NCBI GenBank assembly: GCA_013396995.1
Contig: VWZP01001599.1
Span: 1,451,946 to 1,515,945, forward strand
Direction of reading: 5' to 3'
DNA from: Dicaeum eximium
Taxonomy: Eukaryota; Chordata; Aves; Passeriformes; Dicaeidae
Length of the DNA: 64,000 nucleotides
Shown in pieces: positions 14,187-27,494 of the stretch (the stretch's first letter is position 1; each line of letters opens with the position of its first letter). The notes under the pieces are model-generated. The model saw nothing but the letters and a program-made list of their open reading frames with translations. It searched no databases and was not told the DNA's origin. Both the position numbers and the translations under genes were made by a program.

Positions 14187-14216
14187 ATATATATATAAAC
14201 ACACACACACGCACAC
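14187..14216 (+). repeat. Compound (TA)n-(CA)n microsatellite
   Basis: A short TA run followed by ACACACACACACGCACAC. Confidence 0.9.
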
Positions 14217-14844
14217 TCTCTTTTAAAGTGGTTTCAGGGCTCTTTAAAGAAGCTATGTCCATATTCTTTCCCATTCCCTTATTCTTTCTCAATGAGGCAA
14301 TGAATCTATATTCTGCGCATTTTTTGAAGTCTCAAAAAATAGTCAAAATAGGTGAAAATTCACTTCCCATCGCTGATCATTTTGTGCTCAGCATGGAGCT
14401 TTTAAAGCCTGACTAAACCTCCACTGCCAGGCCAGTGTCCCAGAGCTTACACCACAATGACTGCTGATGCTTCAGCTCCTATTGCATTTTAAAAAAGGTA
14501 TAGAAACCTTACCAGCAACAGGTGCGTAGGGATACCCACAATGTAATCCTGACTCCATTTAAAAGGAACCTGGACCAAACTGAGCCATGCAAAAACCTGA
14601 TGTGGTGATGTGGTTATGCAGCTGCAGCTCCTTTTGACAGGTGAAGAGAAGCAAAGAGGAGGACCAGCCTTACTCTTTCTGTCCAAAACCAAGCCCAACT
14701 TCACCCTAAGCTTTCTCCTAATGGGAAGAAGTCATTTTCCTGAGTAAAGTGGTATTTTGAATGTTTCTGTTATTCATATCTTCTCATGTCCCCAGTGCTG
14801 TCACATCAATGTTATTGAATTGGGATCTATGATAGTTTATCAGG

Positions 14845-14889
14845 TTAAGTTTCAGCAAAGTGGGGGCAGGGGAGGAGGAAAGAGATTTT
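14845..14889 (+). repeat. 45-bp direct repeat, copy 2
   Basis: Second copy of the 14005-14049 sequence, with T in place of G at the single differing base. The flanks of the two copies do not match. Confidence 0.9.
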
Positions 14890-17800
14890 GAAGGCTCTGG
14901 TAAGCAAAGGTATTAGAGAGGTAGAAACACCAGGGAAATCATTAAGAAAGACAAGAAAATCATTAATACGAAGGATGATTTAAAGATAGTGCCACCACTC
15001 CAGAGGTCTGCCAGGCAGGAGGACCATCACTTAGCTTTTTTAGTTCATTACAATCCAGTAAATTTGGTGTCAATGGAAAGTATATCTAGGGATGGAATTG
15101 CAGTCACTCTTTACAGACAGATTGTTGTAGGCACACAGCTTGTGGTAATTGGGAGTGGGGCTGTGGCTGAGCCTCATCCCTGATGGGTACAGCTGTGTGA
15201 GACAGTGACTGGTACTGAAGGCAATGGGACATGGAGTGCTGAGGGGCACTGACCAGTCACAGAAGGGTGGAGAGGACACACAGGTGGGATGCATGTGAGA
15301 TCAAGAGTTTAAAAGGTTCTACTGAGGAACAATAAGCAGCAAATGCCTGAAGCTTTCTGTGGTGGTGGTGCTGCCACTGGTCTGCTGCTGTAACAGATGT
15401 CTTTACATCTGAATAAATTTGTTTTCTCCACCCCACTTCCTGCAGAAGGGAAACATGGGGTGCACCCAGAGAAGCTCTCATGTGGAGTGGTAACCTGAGC
15501 ATCCTTCTTCCACTGCATGGGTGGTAGGACCAAGTAAGGAGGCTGTGTGCTCCTTTCCTGCAGAGCTGATGGCTCCCATGTAAAATGGGGTTGCAGTCTC
15601 TCAAGTGGTTTCACAGGGTTTTTTATCTCACATATCTGCTTAGCAATAGTTTTCCTTGCTTTGGGACCTGATTACTCTGCAGAAAGGTGGTGTGTGGAAC
15701 TTTGTCTCAGCTGTGTGCTGCAGTTGGCTGTGACTGGAGCCCCTGGACACAGGGGAATGAGTACTCCCCACAGTCAGTGCTCTCTCATGACTAGTTCAGG
15801 GCACCCACAGGGGAGCTTCCCTACAGGTGGTCATTGCACATGAGAGCTGAGACCACAATACACCACCAAAAACTGATGAATAAGGTAATAAAAGGAAGCA
15901 GCCATCACTATTCCCTTCCACATTTGTTTTTCCAGTGCAAATACTTTGAGTACAAATTCAGGAATGTTAGGCATGACATTGTTATTGATTCCTTCAAGCT
16001 CATACTTGTTTCTGAACCACCAAACTATCAGATGAAGAGAGATGTGTGCTGAGCAAATGCAGCACCTGATTGATATGAATGGGCTTGCAAGGCCCCAGGT
16101 CAGGGCAGGACTGCAGGGTGTGTGGAGCTGACTGTGAGACAGCACTCACACGTAAGCAGTCCTTGTAGGAGATGTTAAACAACAATAACATCAAACCCTG
16201 CTCTTTCTGATGGGAGTTTTGCACTTTGTATTGATGTACCCTTGAGGAATTAAATAGCATTTGAAAATACCCATACAAACACGCTCAGTGCTGCTCAGGG
16301 AGCAGAGGTAGAGGATGCAGAGATGAGTGGGCACTCTCTCTTCCCCTGGCTGTGGGCAAGGAGACAATGCAAGTGAACAAAGCCAGTGATCACAGCTGTA
16401 CCCAAGGATACTTTAAAACAAAGAGAAAGATAATACTTTTGAAACCAGGGCCATAATTACTATTTATTTCAACAGCAATTTGCCTTATTATGGTGTACAG
16501 CATTTGTTACCTAGGCAACAGATTTCTGTAGAGGCCTGGATCAAATGAAAGTAAATCAGGCAAGATCTAACACCAACATCAATAATATATTTAAAACCAA
16601 AAGATCAGAGAGTCAGTAATTTCACCTAAGAGTTGTATTTTTTTATTGTTGTCAGTAAACCAGCAGATACAAGCAACAGTTTGAATCCAAATAATACCTT
16701 TCTTTACTGTGCCTGACTGATCTTTTTCATATACATTTACAAATAAAGAGAGTTCTGCTCCTGTAATTGTAGGCAAGGATGAGTGACATGCAATACACTT
16801 CTGCAGCCATGTGTAGAAGAAGCACTGTTGACATGTCTATCCAGATATTTTAATTTCAAGCCCTTGCTGAAGGTTTATGAGCTGGTATGTGGTTTGCTGT
16901 GGGCTCAGGCAGGTATTTGGTGTACACCTGGGGAGGAAAGTCTGGGTCTGGTCACTGTCCTGGCACCTGCTCTCTCCTGGATGACTTGAATAGATAAGCA
17001 TGGGGGAGGTTGAGCTCCAGCCAGATCTTATTTATGGATTGCCCTAAGCTCAGGTGCTTTGAGTGAAACTTAGGCAGGGATAAGTATGGAAAGCTCTATC
17101 CATGGATGGAGAGCATGACAGGATGCTTCATGTCCTTGCGCTTGTCTGCAAGCCTGTCTTAATCTTACAGCATAAGCAGAGGCCAAACACCATTTTATGA
17201 ATTCATAAATAACATGCAGTTTGATGATTTTCCTATCCATTGGCAAATAACTAAAGGACTGAAAATTTACAAAACAGATTTAGAGAACAGTGTGCAGATA
17301 TACTTTCAAATGTAGCTTTTGGGATATAAATGGTTGTATTTCAGGACTTGCTTTTATTTGAAGAAACACTGGAAACGTGAATCAGTGAAGATTAAAATTT
17401 TTAGGAAAGGAGACTGACTCCAACAGATATTTTAGAGTCCAAGGCAGAATGAATATAGAAAGACAGGGCTAAGCACTGTAAACTATAAATACATTAATCT
17501 CTTTCTAAGTTCTGCTTAAAAGATGCTAGTCAGGAAACACTAGACAGGTTGTAATGAACCATTGATCATTCTAATGGGTTTTTTTGTACCTTTTCTCATT
17601 TTATTTTTTTCCTTTTTCTTTTTTGTAAGTACAGAAAAACTGAAGAAAAAATGCTGTCTTGAGAGTTAATATAAGCCTAGAAAAAGTAATATGAAGTTTG
17701 TAGCAAAGAACAACATAGGAAGGCAGCACTGGGTTGGGTGCCAGCCTGCAGGGCTGGAGCTCGCTGCTGAGAGTCACACACCTTCTGGTGATGCTCTTCA

Positions 17801-18940
17801 CAGCTGTGCCATTGCTTTCCTCCTGCCTCACACAGCCTCTGAGGGCACTGAAAATCACTGAGAGAAAAGAAAGGTCCTGACTGTTAGAGCCATTGGGCAA
17901 AAAAATATTTTGCTGGAAAAACTTCTTAAAATGTTGCAATATGACCCTAAGGTAGTGCCCGCTTTCTGAGAGCTTTTACAAGTTCACAGCTGCCAATGAA
18001 TCCCACAGTGGTAAACAAGGCCAGCTGCCTGACACTGAGAGAACAAGAGCTATTTAGTAACCTGAAAGACCCTGGACCTGCCATGCCACACCTGGGTTAT
18101 CGAACATGCACTTGGGGGATTTGCATCAGTTTGTGCTGAAAATGTCGGAGGCTTTTCTTGGTCATATGCATCCCTGTCACTAGATTTGGTATTTCTAATA
18201 ATACCAGCAAATACAGGAAAGATATTCCATTTTAATATAGATGGAGAAAGATGTACACGTATTGAATCATTCACTTGTTGGCAAAAGAAAGGAGTTTTAC
18301 TCAACTTTGGCAAAAGTAGGCATTTATTAGTTGCTAAGTTTTCCCAAATCCTTCCTGATTACTTCCTTCTCACAGTCTTAGGGAGGTGCAGGACTTTGGA
18401 GGTAACAGGTTTTGGATAATGTGTTTTCACTGGCATCTGTGACTGTTAATAATTTGCAAAGGTCTCCTGGTTCTTTTTTTTCCGAGAATATCCTGGCTGT
18501 GCCTCAACTTTATTACATGCAAATTCCCCACTTTGGTTTTAATAAGCCATTGAACTGTGTATGCCACTCGACTGTTGTTTTTGGAGCTGCTCAGAAATTA
18601 TTTTTCTTAATGAAAATTATGCTTTATGATGAAAAATGAAGCTCATGTTTCCAACTGAAAATGGTTTTGTTTTGATACCTCAAATGTCTCATGGGAGCAG
18701 TAGTCTGCATGCTTGATATTCCAAAGCCTTCAGCTGTGGGGGCTTCTTAAACAAACTGCTCCTCCCTTGACCTGCCGAGTGAGTTCCTGGCTGTAGGACT
18801 TGTCATGGGATATCTGATCCAGCTAGAAAACCTGGGCAACAGAGGGGAATGGAGACAGCTACAGCTTTCATGAACCACCACAGGGACAATCCTGAAATGT
18901 TTTGGGTTTTTAAAGAGAAAAAGCCAACACAATGGCAATT

Positions 18941-19018
18941 AAAAAAAAAAAAAACCAAACAAAAAAACAAACAAACAAAAAAAGACACCAAAAAAACCCA
19001 ACCCAAGCAAAAAGCCAG
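18941..19018 (+). repeat. A-rich / (CAAA)n low-complexity tract
   Basis: Fourteen A, then CAAAC-type units, then CACCAAAAAAACCC. It ends about 40 bp before the LTR at 19056. Confidence 0.9.
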
Positions 19019-19055
19019 AAAGAAACACTAGATTATTTAGATTTCTGGCAATTTG

Positions 19056-20049
19056 TTGTGAGGGTTTGGCCTTGGCTGGATGCCAGGTTTTCACTAAAGC
19101 CTCTTTATCACTCCCCTCCTCAGCCAGTCAGGGGAGAGAAAATACAATGAAAACCTCATGGGTTGAGGCAAGGACAGGGAGAGATCACTCACCAATTACT
19201 GTCACTGGCAAAACAGACTTGACTTGGGGAAATTAATTGAATTTTTCACCAAGCAAGTCAGAGGGTAATAAGAAATAAATCCAAATCTTATAAAAAACCT
19301 TCCCCCCACGCCTCTCTTCCTGGACTCAAATTCACTGCTGCTTTTCTCTCCCTCCCCACCCCAGTGGTGCAGGGGGACAGGGAAAGGGAGCCTGGTCAGT
19401 TCATCACACATCTCTGTTGCTCCTTCCTCCTCAGGAAGAGGACTCCTCATGCACTTCCCGTGTTCCCATTTGTGTCCCTCCCAAGGGAAACAATGCTCCA
19501 TGAACTTTGCCAGCGTGAGCCTTTCCCCCAGGCCGTCGTTCTTTATGAACTGCTCCAGTGTGGGTCCCTTCCATGGGGTGCAGTCCTTCAGGAACAGGCT
19601 GCTCCAGTGTGAGCATGGTCATAAGTCCTGCCAGGAGCCTGCTCTAGCATGGTCTCCTCTCTGCACCTGGCCATAGGTCCTGCCAGGAGCCTGGTCTTGT
19701 TTGGGCTTCCAAGAGGATCACAGCTTCCTACAGGCATCCACCTGCCCTGGTGTGAGGTCCTCCATGGGCTGCAGGTGGATCTCTGCCCCAGGGCCGGGCA
19801 GAGCTGTCACTCTCACATATTCTCACTCCTCTCTCTGGCTGCTCAATTTCTTTTCCCCCTTCTTAAATACATGATCCTGGAGGTGCAGCCACCATCACTG
19901 ATGAGCTTGGCCTTGACCAGTGGAGGGTCCATCTTAGAGCTGGCTGGTGATGGCTTCATCAGATGTAGGGGAAGCTTCTGGCACCTTCTCAAAGAAGCCA
20001 CTCCTGTAGCCCCCTTGCTACCAAAACCTGGTTATGCAAATGTAATACA
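19056..20049 (-). mobile_element. ERV LTR (solo), nearly full length, passerine type
   Basis: Read on the minus strand the sequence starts TGTATTACATTTGCATAACC at 20049 and ends ...GGCCAAACCCTCACA at about 19056. The 1 kb contains a conserved 5' block (AGCAAGGGGGCTACAGGAGTGG), an internal zone of related GCTCCAGTGTGG units with changing spacers (19540-19660 on the plus strand), and a conserved 3' block (CAATTAATTTCCCCAAGTC, then GATCTCTCCCTGTCCTTGCC). The order matches an LTR family abundant in songbird genomes; the exact family name is not assigned. No internal retroviral coding region is adjacent. Open frames within it, such as 19649-20083, are not genes. Confidence 0.82.
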
Positions 20050-22926
20050 CCTGCTTTTTGAAAAAGATGAAACTGTCTGGTAAATGGCTAGTCCTCACCA
20101 AGAATTTCATTTAGCTGAAAACTTATCAGAAAACAGTGTGATAAAAAGAATTTTCATATCATTAACTGTTTTCCCTTTTTAAAGAAAAATGCTGTATCTG
20201 CCAGACAGCAGATCTGTGCTGTTCCAGAGGAAGGTTTATAAGACATATGTCTGATGAAATTGCAAATGGCTGCACTTGAGATGTACTATCAGAAAGCACT
20301 GAATGTAAGGGAAGCTAGGGAACATAACTGACCATCTGTGCTTGAGGGATTAAAGTCTCCTGCTGTATAACAAACCTGTAGCACCTAAAAATACTGAGCA
20401 TTCTACATTACCTACAACTGATTTCAAATTATTGCAGGCTGATTTTCAAAGTATTTGGACCAGAAGGTCTTGCAAGGGAGGTTTTTTAAATTTCTTGGGT
20501 GCTGGTTTGTTAAGGTTTGGGATGACTGTCTCTTGATTGTCATCTGTTTTCCTGTCTGTGTTCTCATTTTTACTATATGGTCTTAGATCTTTTGTAAAGA
20601 AAATATATTTTCTTTTTAAGTCAGAACCTGGCTTTTTGTTTTGGCTGTCCTATGGTGGCCGCAGGTCTTGTTGTTATGTTCTCAGACACTCTCCTCTCCT
20701 GTTTCAGCCACCTCTTCACTTCCCTCACTTTGCTGTTTGCACAACTGGGCCTTTCTCATGCTTTTGTCCTCTTTGTCATGGGTCTCTGAGTTGACTGAGT
20801 GCACCTCTGACGATTTTTTTTCTCGTTCTATTGCAATGGGATGCCTCTGACAGGTTTTGCAGCACTGGATGAAATTGGGGTGTAGTTTCCTTCCATCCAA
20901 ACCATGGATATAAATCCACTAGTTTATGGTATACTCAGTGTCAAGTCTGCTTTCTTTGTGAGAATTGATGATTACTACAGAATTACTATAGAATTATTTG
21001 CTGGTCCTTATGGCTCTGTCTCAAATGCTTTCAGCGTTTATGATCTGTATTAAACTTGTGTTTTTCATGTCACTGAACTGCTTGGTGAGATGTTCTCATT
21101 TTCTAGCTTCCCTGTGTTCAATTCTTTCTATGTCCATTCTTCTGACACCTTTTTAACCACACAGCAGCTAAACAATTTTTCTTTGGGTGCCAGGAGTCAA
21201 GCAAAAAAATTTCACTCTTTCAGGCCAATTAAAGACTTCTTGTGTTCTTTCAAAAGTAGCAAGTACTGAAGAACAGTGGCTTCACAGAAAATTGGTGTTA
21301 TTTAGGCACATTAGTTAATTATTGTCCTAAAAACAAACTATTGTGTCTTCCAAGATACCTTATGTCTTTTGTGTCTCTCTCTCTCTTCTGCTCCTGTGAG
21401 ACTGATGGAGCAGACATGATTCATTGACTGACTCCTTTGATGTCAATGGGATGAAAGTCACAGCCAAATATGGCTGTGAGCTTTCAAGATTACTTGGTGT
21501 ATTTTCTGATTGCTTTAATAAAGCTACTGTAGCAAATCTACAGCTACTAAGATAATTTTAATACAACATCAGTCTTTCTCGTAATAGTATTTTGTAATTA
21601 TATTGTGCCTAGGAAAAAAAATGTCTTCAGGATATTTCTGGAGGCTGCTCTTCTACAATATTAATTTTGACTGATAATCTGATAGGAAAACATGTTTACC
21701 TATCATGCAGTCAGTTTGCTTCCTTTGTTAAACAAGACTATATCATGTTAGATCTGCCTTTCATTCAAAGAGCTTGAATTGGCTGAGAGGAAGTAACCAA
21801 ACTGGCAGTTTTACTCCAAAATGTCAGCACCTGAACTGCAGCATTAGCTCCCATGTTGGCTAACTCTTTGGGATGTGGCCAAATCTCAGATCCAGAGATG
21901 CTCTTTTTTAAGTGCCTAGAGGAGTTTCACCTGCAGGGGCAAGTCAGGGTTGCTTGTCCCTGACTCATATCAGCTGTGTGGATTGTGCCTGTGTAACCTG
22001 TCAGTGCTGGGGCAGCTGGGTGTCCCTGCAAGTGCCTGCAATGGTTCTGCAGAACCACATGGAGTAAAGAGCAGTAAATGCATACTGTGACTAGAAAATA
22101 ATCCTACTAAAGGACTACAGCACCTTCTGCATAAAAAGCCTTGGTTGCTGTGCACTCGCAGTTTGGAGAGCAAATGAACCCTTCAGATGGTTTTCATTTA
22201 TTAGCTTGTTCTGTCCAACATAGATATAAATGTTGATTTTTGCTTCCCAGAAAAGAGGACTGCAGTGATTGCAAATCTCCAGGTATTTTACATGTTTATT
22301 TAATCTTTTCCAAACAACTACCTAAAGCTTCATGAACATTAAAATTAATCAATTTAGGTTTAATTGAGCTGTGTTCCAAGATCACAACATATATCTTTAC
22401 TCCTAAAGTAAACTTAAAAATAACCAGAAAACATAACTGCGGAGACTACAATTGATTTGTATTTATCTCTTTAATCACTTGTTGGTTATGTTCCAGGCTT
22501 AGCATCTACAACTGAATATCCAACAAAATATCAGCAAGATTTTCTTTCTAGACTACTACTTCAGTGCTCAAGGCATACATTAATTCTTACTTTCAACTGT
22601 TAGTAATCCAGCCAATACTCAGCATTTAGTATGCTGGATCTGTGACAGAAACTTTTCCCCACACAGGCAAGTGTCTTTGACTTCAGTACAGTATTAAATA
22701 ACTGATGTTGTGACAATCTTTCAGAAATGTCATCACTCCTGCTTGTCAAATGACTCTTCATCACGTTTACAGCCCAGCCATAGCAACATGGCTTGTTAGG
22801 CCAGCTTCAATAGTGGCTTCAAATACAGCCTCATTTACAGATCAGAAGGGACTTTAACTCTCTGTCAGAGTGATTTTACGAACCATTAAACAAGCTGTGA
22901 GGCACAGGGATGCTCTCAGAAAAACA

Positions 22927-22942
22927 AGGAGGAGGAGGAGGA
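22927..22942 (+). repeat. (AGG)n short microsatellite
   Basis: AAGGAGGAGGAGGAGGAG, five to six trinucleotide units. Confidence 0.85.
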
Positions 22943-25516
22943 GTGGATCCCATGCGATTCCCCCCTGCAGCCCCTCCATGCCCCTGCCTTGAGTGCCAGC
23001 ACTGTGAGCTCCTCCTCAGAGAGAGCTTCTTCCAGCTAGGGAAATACACAGGCATCCACACACCCTGCCTCTTCCTATTTATTAAAAGAATAATAATCTG
23101 GAAAGCCTTTCCTATCTGTATTGTGGTACAACAGCAAAATGGTGTAACAGCCCTGTGGCTCTGATGTACAGTCAGATTCCAGATGCAAAAGATTGGGCAG
23201 TAGATTACCACTAACCCACCCCCATTTAAGCTCAGGTGACAGACTATTCTTTTCCATTAATATGTTGATCTTTTTCTTATGCAAACAAGAGAAGATGGAA
23301 TATGAGAAGAAACAATGAGGTGAACGTGGAACTGAATTTTCTTTTTATCACCGGCTAATTCACCTTTTAAAACATATGTACAATCTACAGTGGCTCTGAA
23401 TATGGACTTACAGCATTGTGATGCCTGCCTCATATTTTGTCTGTTTGAATGTATTTATATTTAATCAGGGTACTGTGTATTTTTCCAGATACTACCTTGC
23501 CTGCAGCTATGGCAGCAGCCTTTTAGAAGAGTCTTTTAAATTGTAATTAAATAAAATAAATAGAAACAGAAAAAGTGCAGACACTGTTAATGGAGGATAA
23601 GAGCATTCAGGATGCAAGAGGTGCTATTTTTTCTGTGTTGACCTCTAATAATTTGCATAAACCACCTGCCTTAGTTTATCCAACTGTTAAATTGTTATAA
23701 GTGCACATTTTCCCCCCCAAGGGTTGTGGACAGAACTCATTAATGTTTCATAAACACTTTCAAATACTTATCTAAGATCATCCTATTCATAGTGGGTCAC
23801 ACTAATGAGATCTAGTAATGAAAGGTAAAAAACAAGTACTATTATAATACTATTTCTTCACTTACAAACACAAATATTTTGACAGAGTATAACCATCATG
23901 GCACCTTTACAATAAAAAAATTATCATAATTTTTAATTTAAGCATTGTTCCTAATTAAAACTGTAGTAATTCTATAGCAATAACATTATTTTTTCCATTG
24001 ACAAGCCAATCAAAATTCTGACACTGATAGAGATTCTGTAATTAAATTCTTTATAACACAGCTTTGCCTCTGATTTTTGTCCATCTCCATGCACAGGGCT
24101 GCCAGTAGCTTCCCACAATGATGATTTCTGAGTGAGCAGCCATTTTCTTCTCTCCTCAGCCTCAATTTAGAAAGTTATCACCTCCTTCCAGTGACTCCTG
24201 AAGTGGGCCAGGTGCACTTGCATGAGGCAGGTGTTGGCCAGGAGCTTTTAACACCAGGCCTTATTCTCATTCTTAAGAATTTAAATGCATGAAAAATATT
24301 ATATACTGTTATATACAGGGGTTTTTTGTTTGTTTGTTTGCAGTCCTATGACTACCTAATAGATGTCAGTGTTGTTTGCACAAGATTCCCCCAGGAAGTG
24401 CCTTATGGACACAGGGATCTGTGCAAAGATTTCCTTTCTATTTTACACATATTTAAAGCCAGCTCTAAAGCAGGCTAGAAAAGGGAAGTCCTGCTCTGTA
24501 GGAATTAATATATTCTTAGTTGACTGAGCTTAGTGAAACATTAGAGAATGCATGTTACATGAGACAGAAAAGCCGAAATGACAACAGTGAATTGTTTCAA
24601 CATTGTAGAAACTAATTTGCAACAAGATTTTTAATTCACAATTCCAGTGAAATTAATCAATTGCTGCTGAATATTTTGATTTATCTGAAACTCTGCTTCC
24701 AACTGGAAAAATACAATAGCAATTGAAATATTGAATCCTGCTGTTGATTTTTGAGACTATTTGATTTTGAACCACTCTTCTTAAAAATACCTTTTGCAAG
24801 GAGGCTTTTTTGGGTGTAGGTAATGCACACAGCAGTGCAGGAGGACAGTTCAGCTTGGGTGCATAGCATTATCCTTCAGCTGAGCCCTTCTGCCCCTGGC
24901 AGGGTGCCTAGGAAGGACAGCCTGTAAATGCAAGCACCCGATTTAGAGGCTGTAAGGCTCCTCTTTACATGTAAATAAAACACTTCAACGTGGATTTTTC
25001 TCAACTTCACATAATCAGTTTTTGCAATAGGAAGGAGATGATAAGCAACGTAGCAGAGGATTTAGTGTGGCAGAAAGAACGTTGTGATTACCCAGTAATG
25101 TTTCCTTCATTAATTGCTTGAAAAAAAATCTTCTGTTTACAGAAGTAAACAGGATTTACTGGGCTACCATGTAGCCACAGGGTGTAAATACTTGAAAGAC
25201 AAAAAGTAAGTTTTAATTGTAGGTGCTTGATGTGCACTGGAAGCAAGCAAATAAAGTCCAGAATGAAAACTTTATTTGTCAGGAATCTGTATGTGAAGCA
25301 CTGCTCAAAAGCTATAGTTTATCCAACTTGATTTATAAATCTGTTACCTGCTAACCTGAAATAGCTTTTGAGGGTTCTAAAGGTAAAAAGTAATATGGAT
25401 TTTGCTGCTTTATGTAAATTATTTAGGTCCTAAGGGTCTATGTGCTTTGCTACTGACCTACTGAATTCTATGAAATTTAAAAATGTGGACCAGAGCTGGC
25501 CTTTTTTTTTTTTTTT

Positions 25517-25546
25517 NNNNNNNNNNNNNNNNNNNNNNNNNNNNNN
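25517..25546. other. Assembly gap of 30 N inside a T homopolymer
   Basis: Fifteen or more T precede the Ns and six T follow them. The true length of the poly-T tract, and anything inside it, is unknown. Confidence 0.98.
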
Positions 25547-27443
25547 TTTTTTGAGAGGTTGAAGGCTGTGAATTTCTACTATGATGACCAGAAGAAAGTA
25601 ATGGAATGTAAGGGACATCTACCGACTCTCAGACTGTGGAATATTAAAGCCCAAACCACCCACTTCTTCCTAGTCAGCTATGGTAATACAGGTGATAAAT
25701 AACTTACAGAGTAGACTCCCTTTCAAAACTTCTCCTTCTTTTGTCTCTAAAATACATCTGGTTTTTCCCATCTACATGGATGACTTTCTGAATGCCTATC
25801 TTTTAATGAAACACAGAAGCAAAATGTTCCTTTGCAAGTCTCATGGAAAGGAGCATTTCTTGCAAATTTTCCATTTTGACCAACATGTGTTAAAGGCCTG
25901 CCAGTTGTATCAAAAACAAAACAACATTGGATTGTGTTACACAGGAGTTAAAAATACGATGTGCCTGTCCCAGAAACTATGATCACATTGCTGACATTCA
26001 TAACACAGCCATGGCACAATTGCAATGAAACTTATTTCCTTTGGCTACAGGAGGTCCACAGCTCCCACTGACACCAGGAAATGGAAGTACCCTTAAGAGT
26101 AGGCAGATGTTGATCCAGATGCAGGAAAATACCCACCAGAGCAATTGAACCCTGTTCTGATGAAGAGATGGGATGAGACAGGGAAGGGCCCTGACTTTGC
26201 CCAGGGCACCCACAGAGCCTGAGCTCCCCAGTGAGCTGGAAGCTGCTGACATGACAAAGCACTGTCAACCAAAAGTGACAGCCCCTCCTGTCACATCTCA
26301 TCTTTGCAGCTCAAGGACCAAAAGTAAAATGCTCACTGGAGAGAAGCTCTAGAGAGGATGTGTTCTGAGTGTTTGACAGAGCCTGGCCATTTCATTGCTA
26401 TGCTACCAATACACTATAGAGGATACTAATAATCCCTTTGTCATTGAAACAAGAATTTGGAACTCAGTTCTTCAAAAAACTGGAGCCATACAGGTAAGAT
26501 TTTGGTTTTATTCGACACATTGTACCCTCATTGTACCAGAATAGCACCAATGGATTTAGCTGTGTGAGGGAAAACAGGGCTGTGCAGCTTCCAGCATGGC
26601 TCACTGCTGGTGTACACTGCTGGCTACCCTGGTGAGCAGCCACCTGAACTGCAGGCTCTGAACCAGCAGGAACACCTGGATGTGCTAGAGGAAGTCTGCC
26701 CCAGGTCTGTGTGCCCACTTCTTCCCTCTTCAACATCCACATATTGTGTTAAATTCTTCTGAGATGATTATATCTTATTACCCTAAGCCCTCATTTTTAC
26801 TTAGTTGAAAAGAGTCGTTACACACCTGATGATTTGGAGGCTTCACTGTAACGTTTCCAAATCCCACTCCTAATTAACAAAGGAGGAAACCCAGCACAGA
26901 ACTACTTACTATGCAACTTTTTGCTGCCAGTGAGTCCAAAATGAGTCTTATCTGGAGCTTATAGGCAGAGGACTTAGGACTGGCTTTAAAATTAATCTGA
27001 AAAAGAATATATAAGAAGACATTAATGTTGATATCTAGCCTCATATGAGAATACTGATGGTAATTCACACACACCTAGAAATGTGTGTGCTGAGTGTACA
27101 GTGTTTGCACTGAACACATCCCTGGTTGTGGAACTGAATTAAATGAATAAAACAGAAAGTGTTTTCTCTCTGTAGGTCCCATTTTGCAAATCTTTTTAGA
27201 ATCATCAGGCTCTTGAAGCACCTGCAGAGTCTTCAGGGCCCCAGACTGCTGGTGTTTCAAGGAGACCTCTTACAGACAACATCATTGAAAAGCCTCTAAG
27301 CATGAGCCCATCCTGAAAACTACAATTTGCATTGAACTGTTTCAGTTCTGATATTGCAGAACATCTTATACCTTGGGAAGGTGAGGATATTATGAGCAAA
27401 AGGGCTGGTCACAAGCTGCAGGCTGCATCATGAATCAGAGCTG

Positions 27444-27494
27444 ATTTTGTCAAATTTGCTATTTTGTCAAATTTGCAGCTATTTGTCAAATTTG
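27444..27494 (+). repeat. Three tandem copies of a 17-bp unit
   Basis: Each unit carries TTTGTCAAATTTG, with an internal CAAATTTG palindrome, at a 17-bp period. Confidence 0.9.

Larger units (their letters stand above)
10571..18940. other. Intergenic, no gene seen
   Basis: Unique-looking DNA with microsatellites at 11033 and 14187, the 12518 tandem pair and the 45-bp direct repeat. 13560-13990 has more CpG than its surroundings, and its minus strand is open for 173 codons (13413-13934), but the peptide is not recognised and shows no domain-like pattern. Confidence 0.55.

Noticed and set aside
19649..20083. 144-codon open frame
   Set aside because: Lies almost wholly within the ERV LTR, antisense to it.
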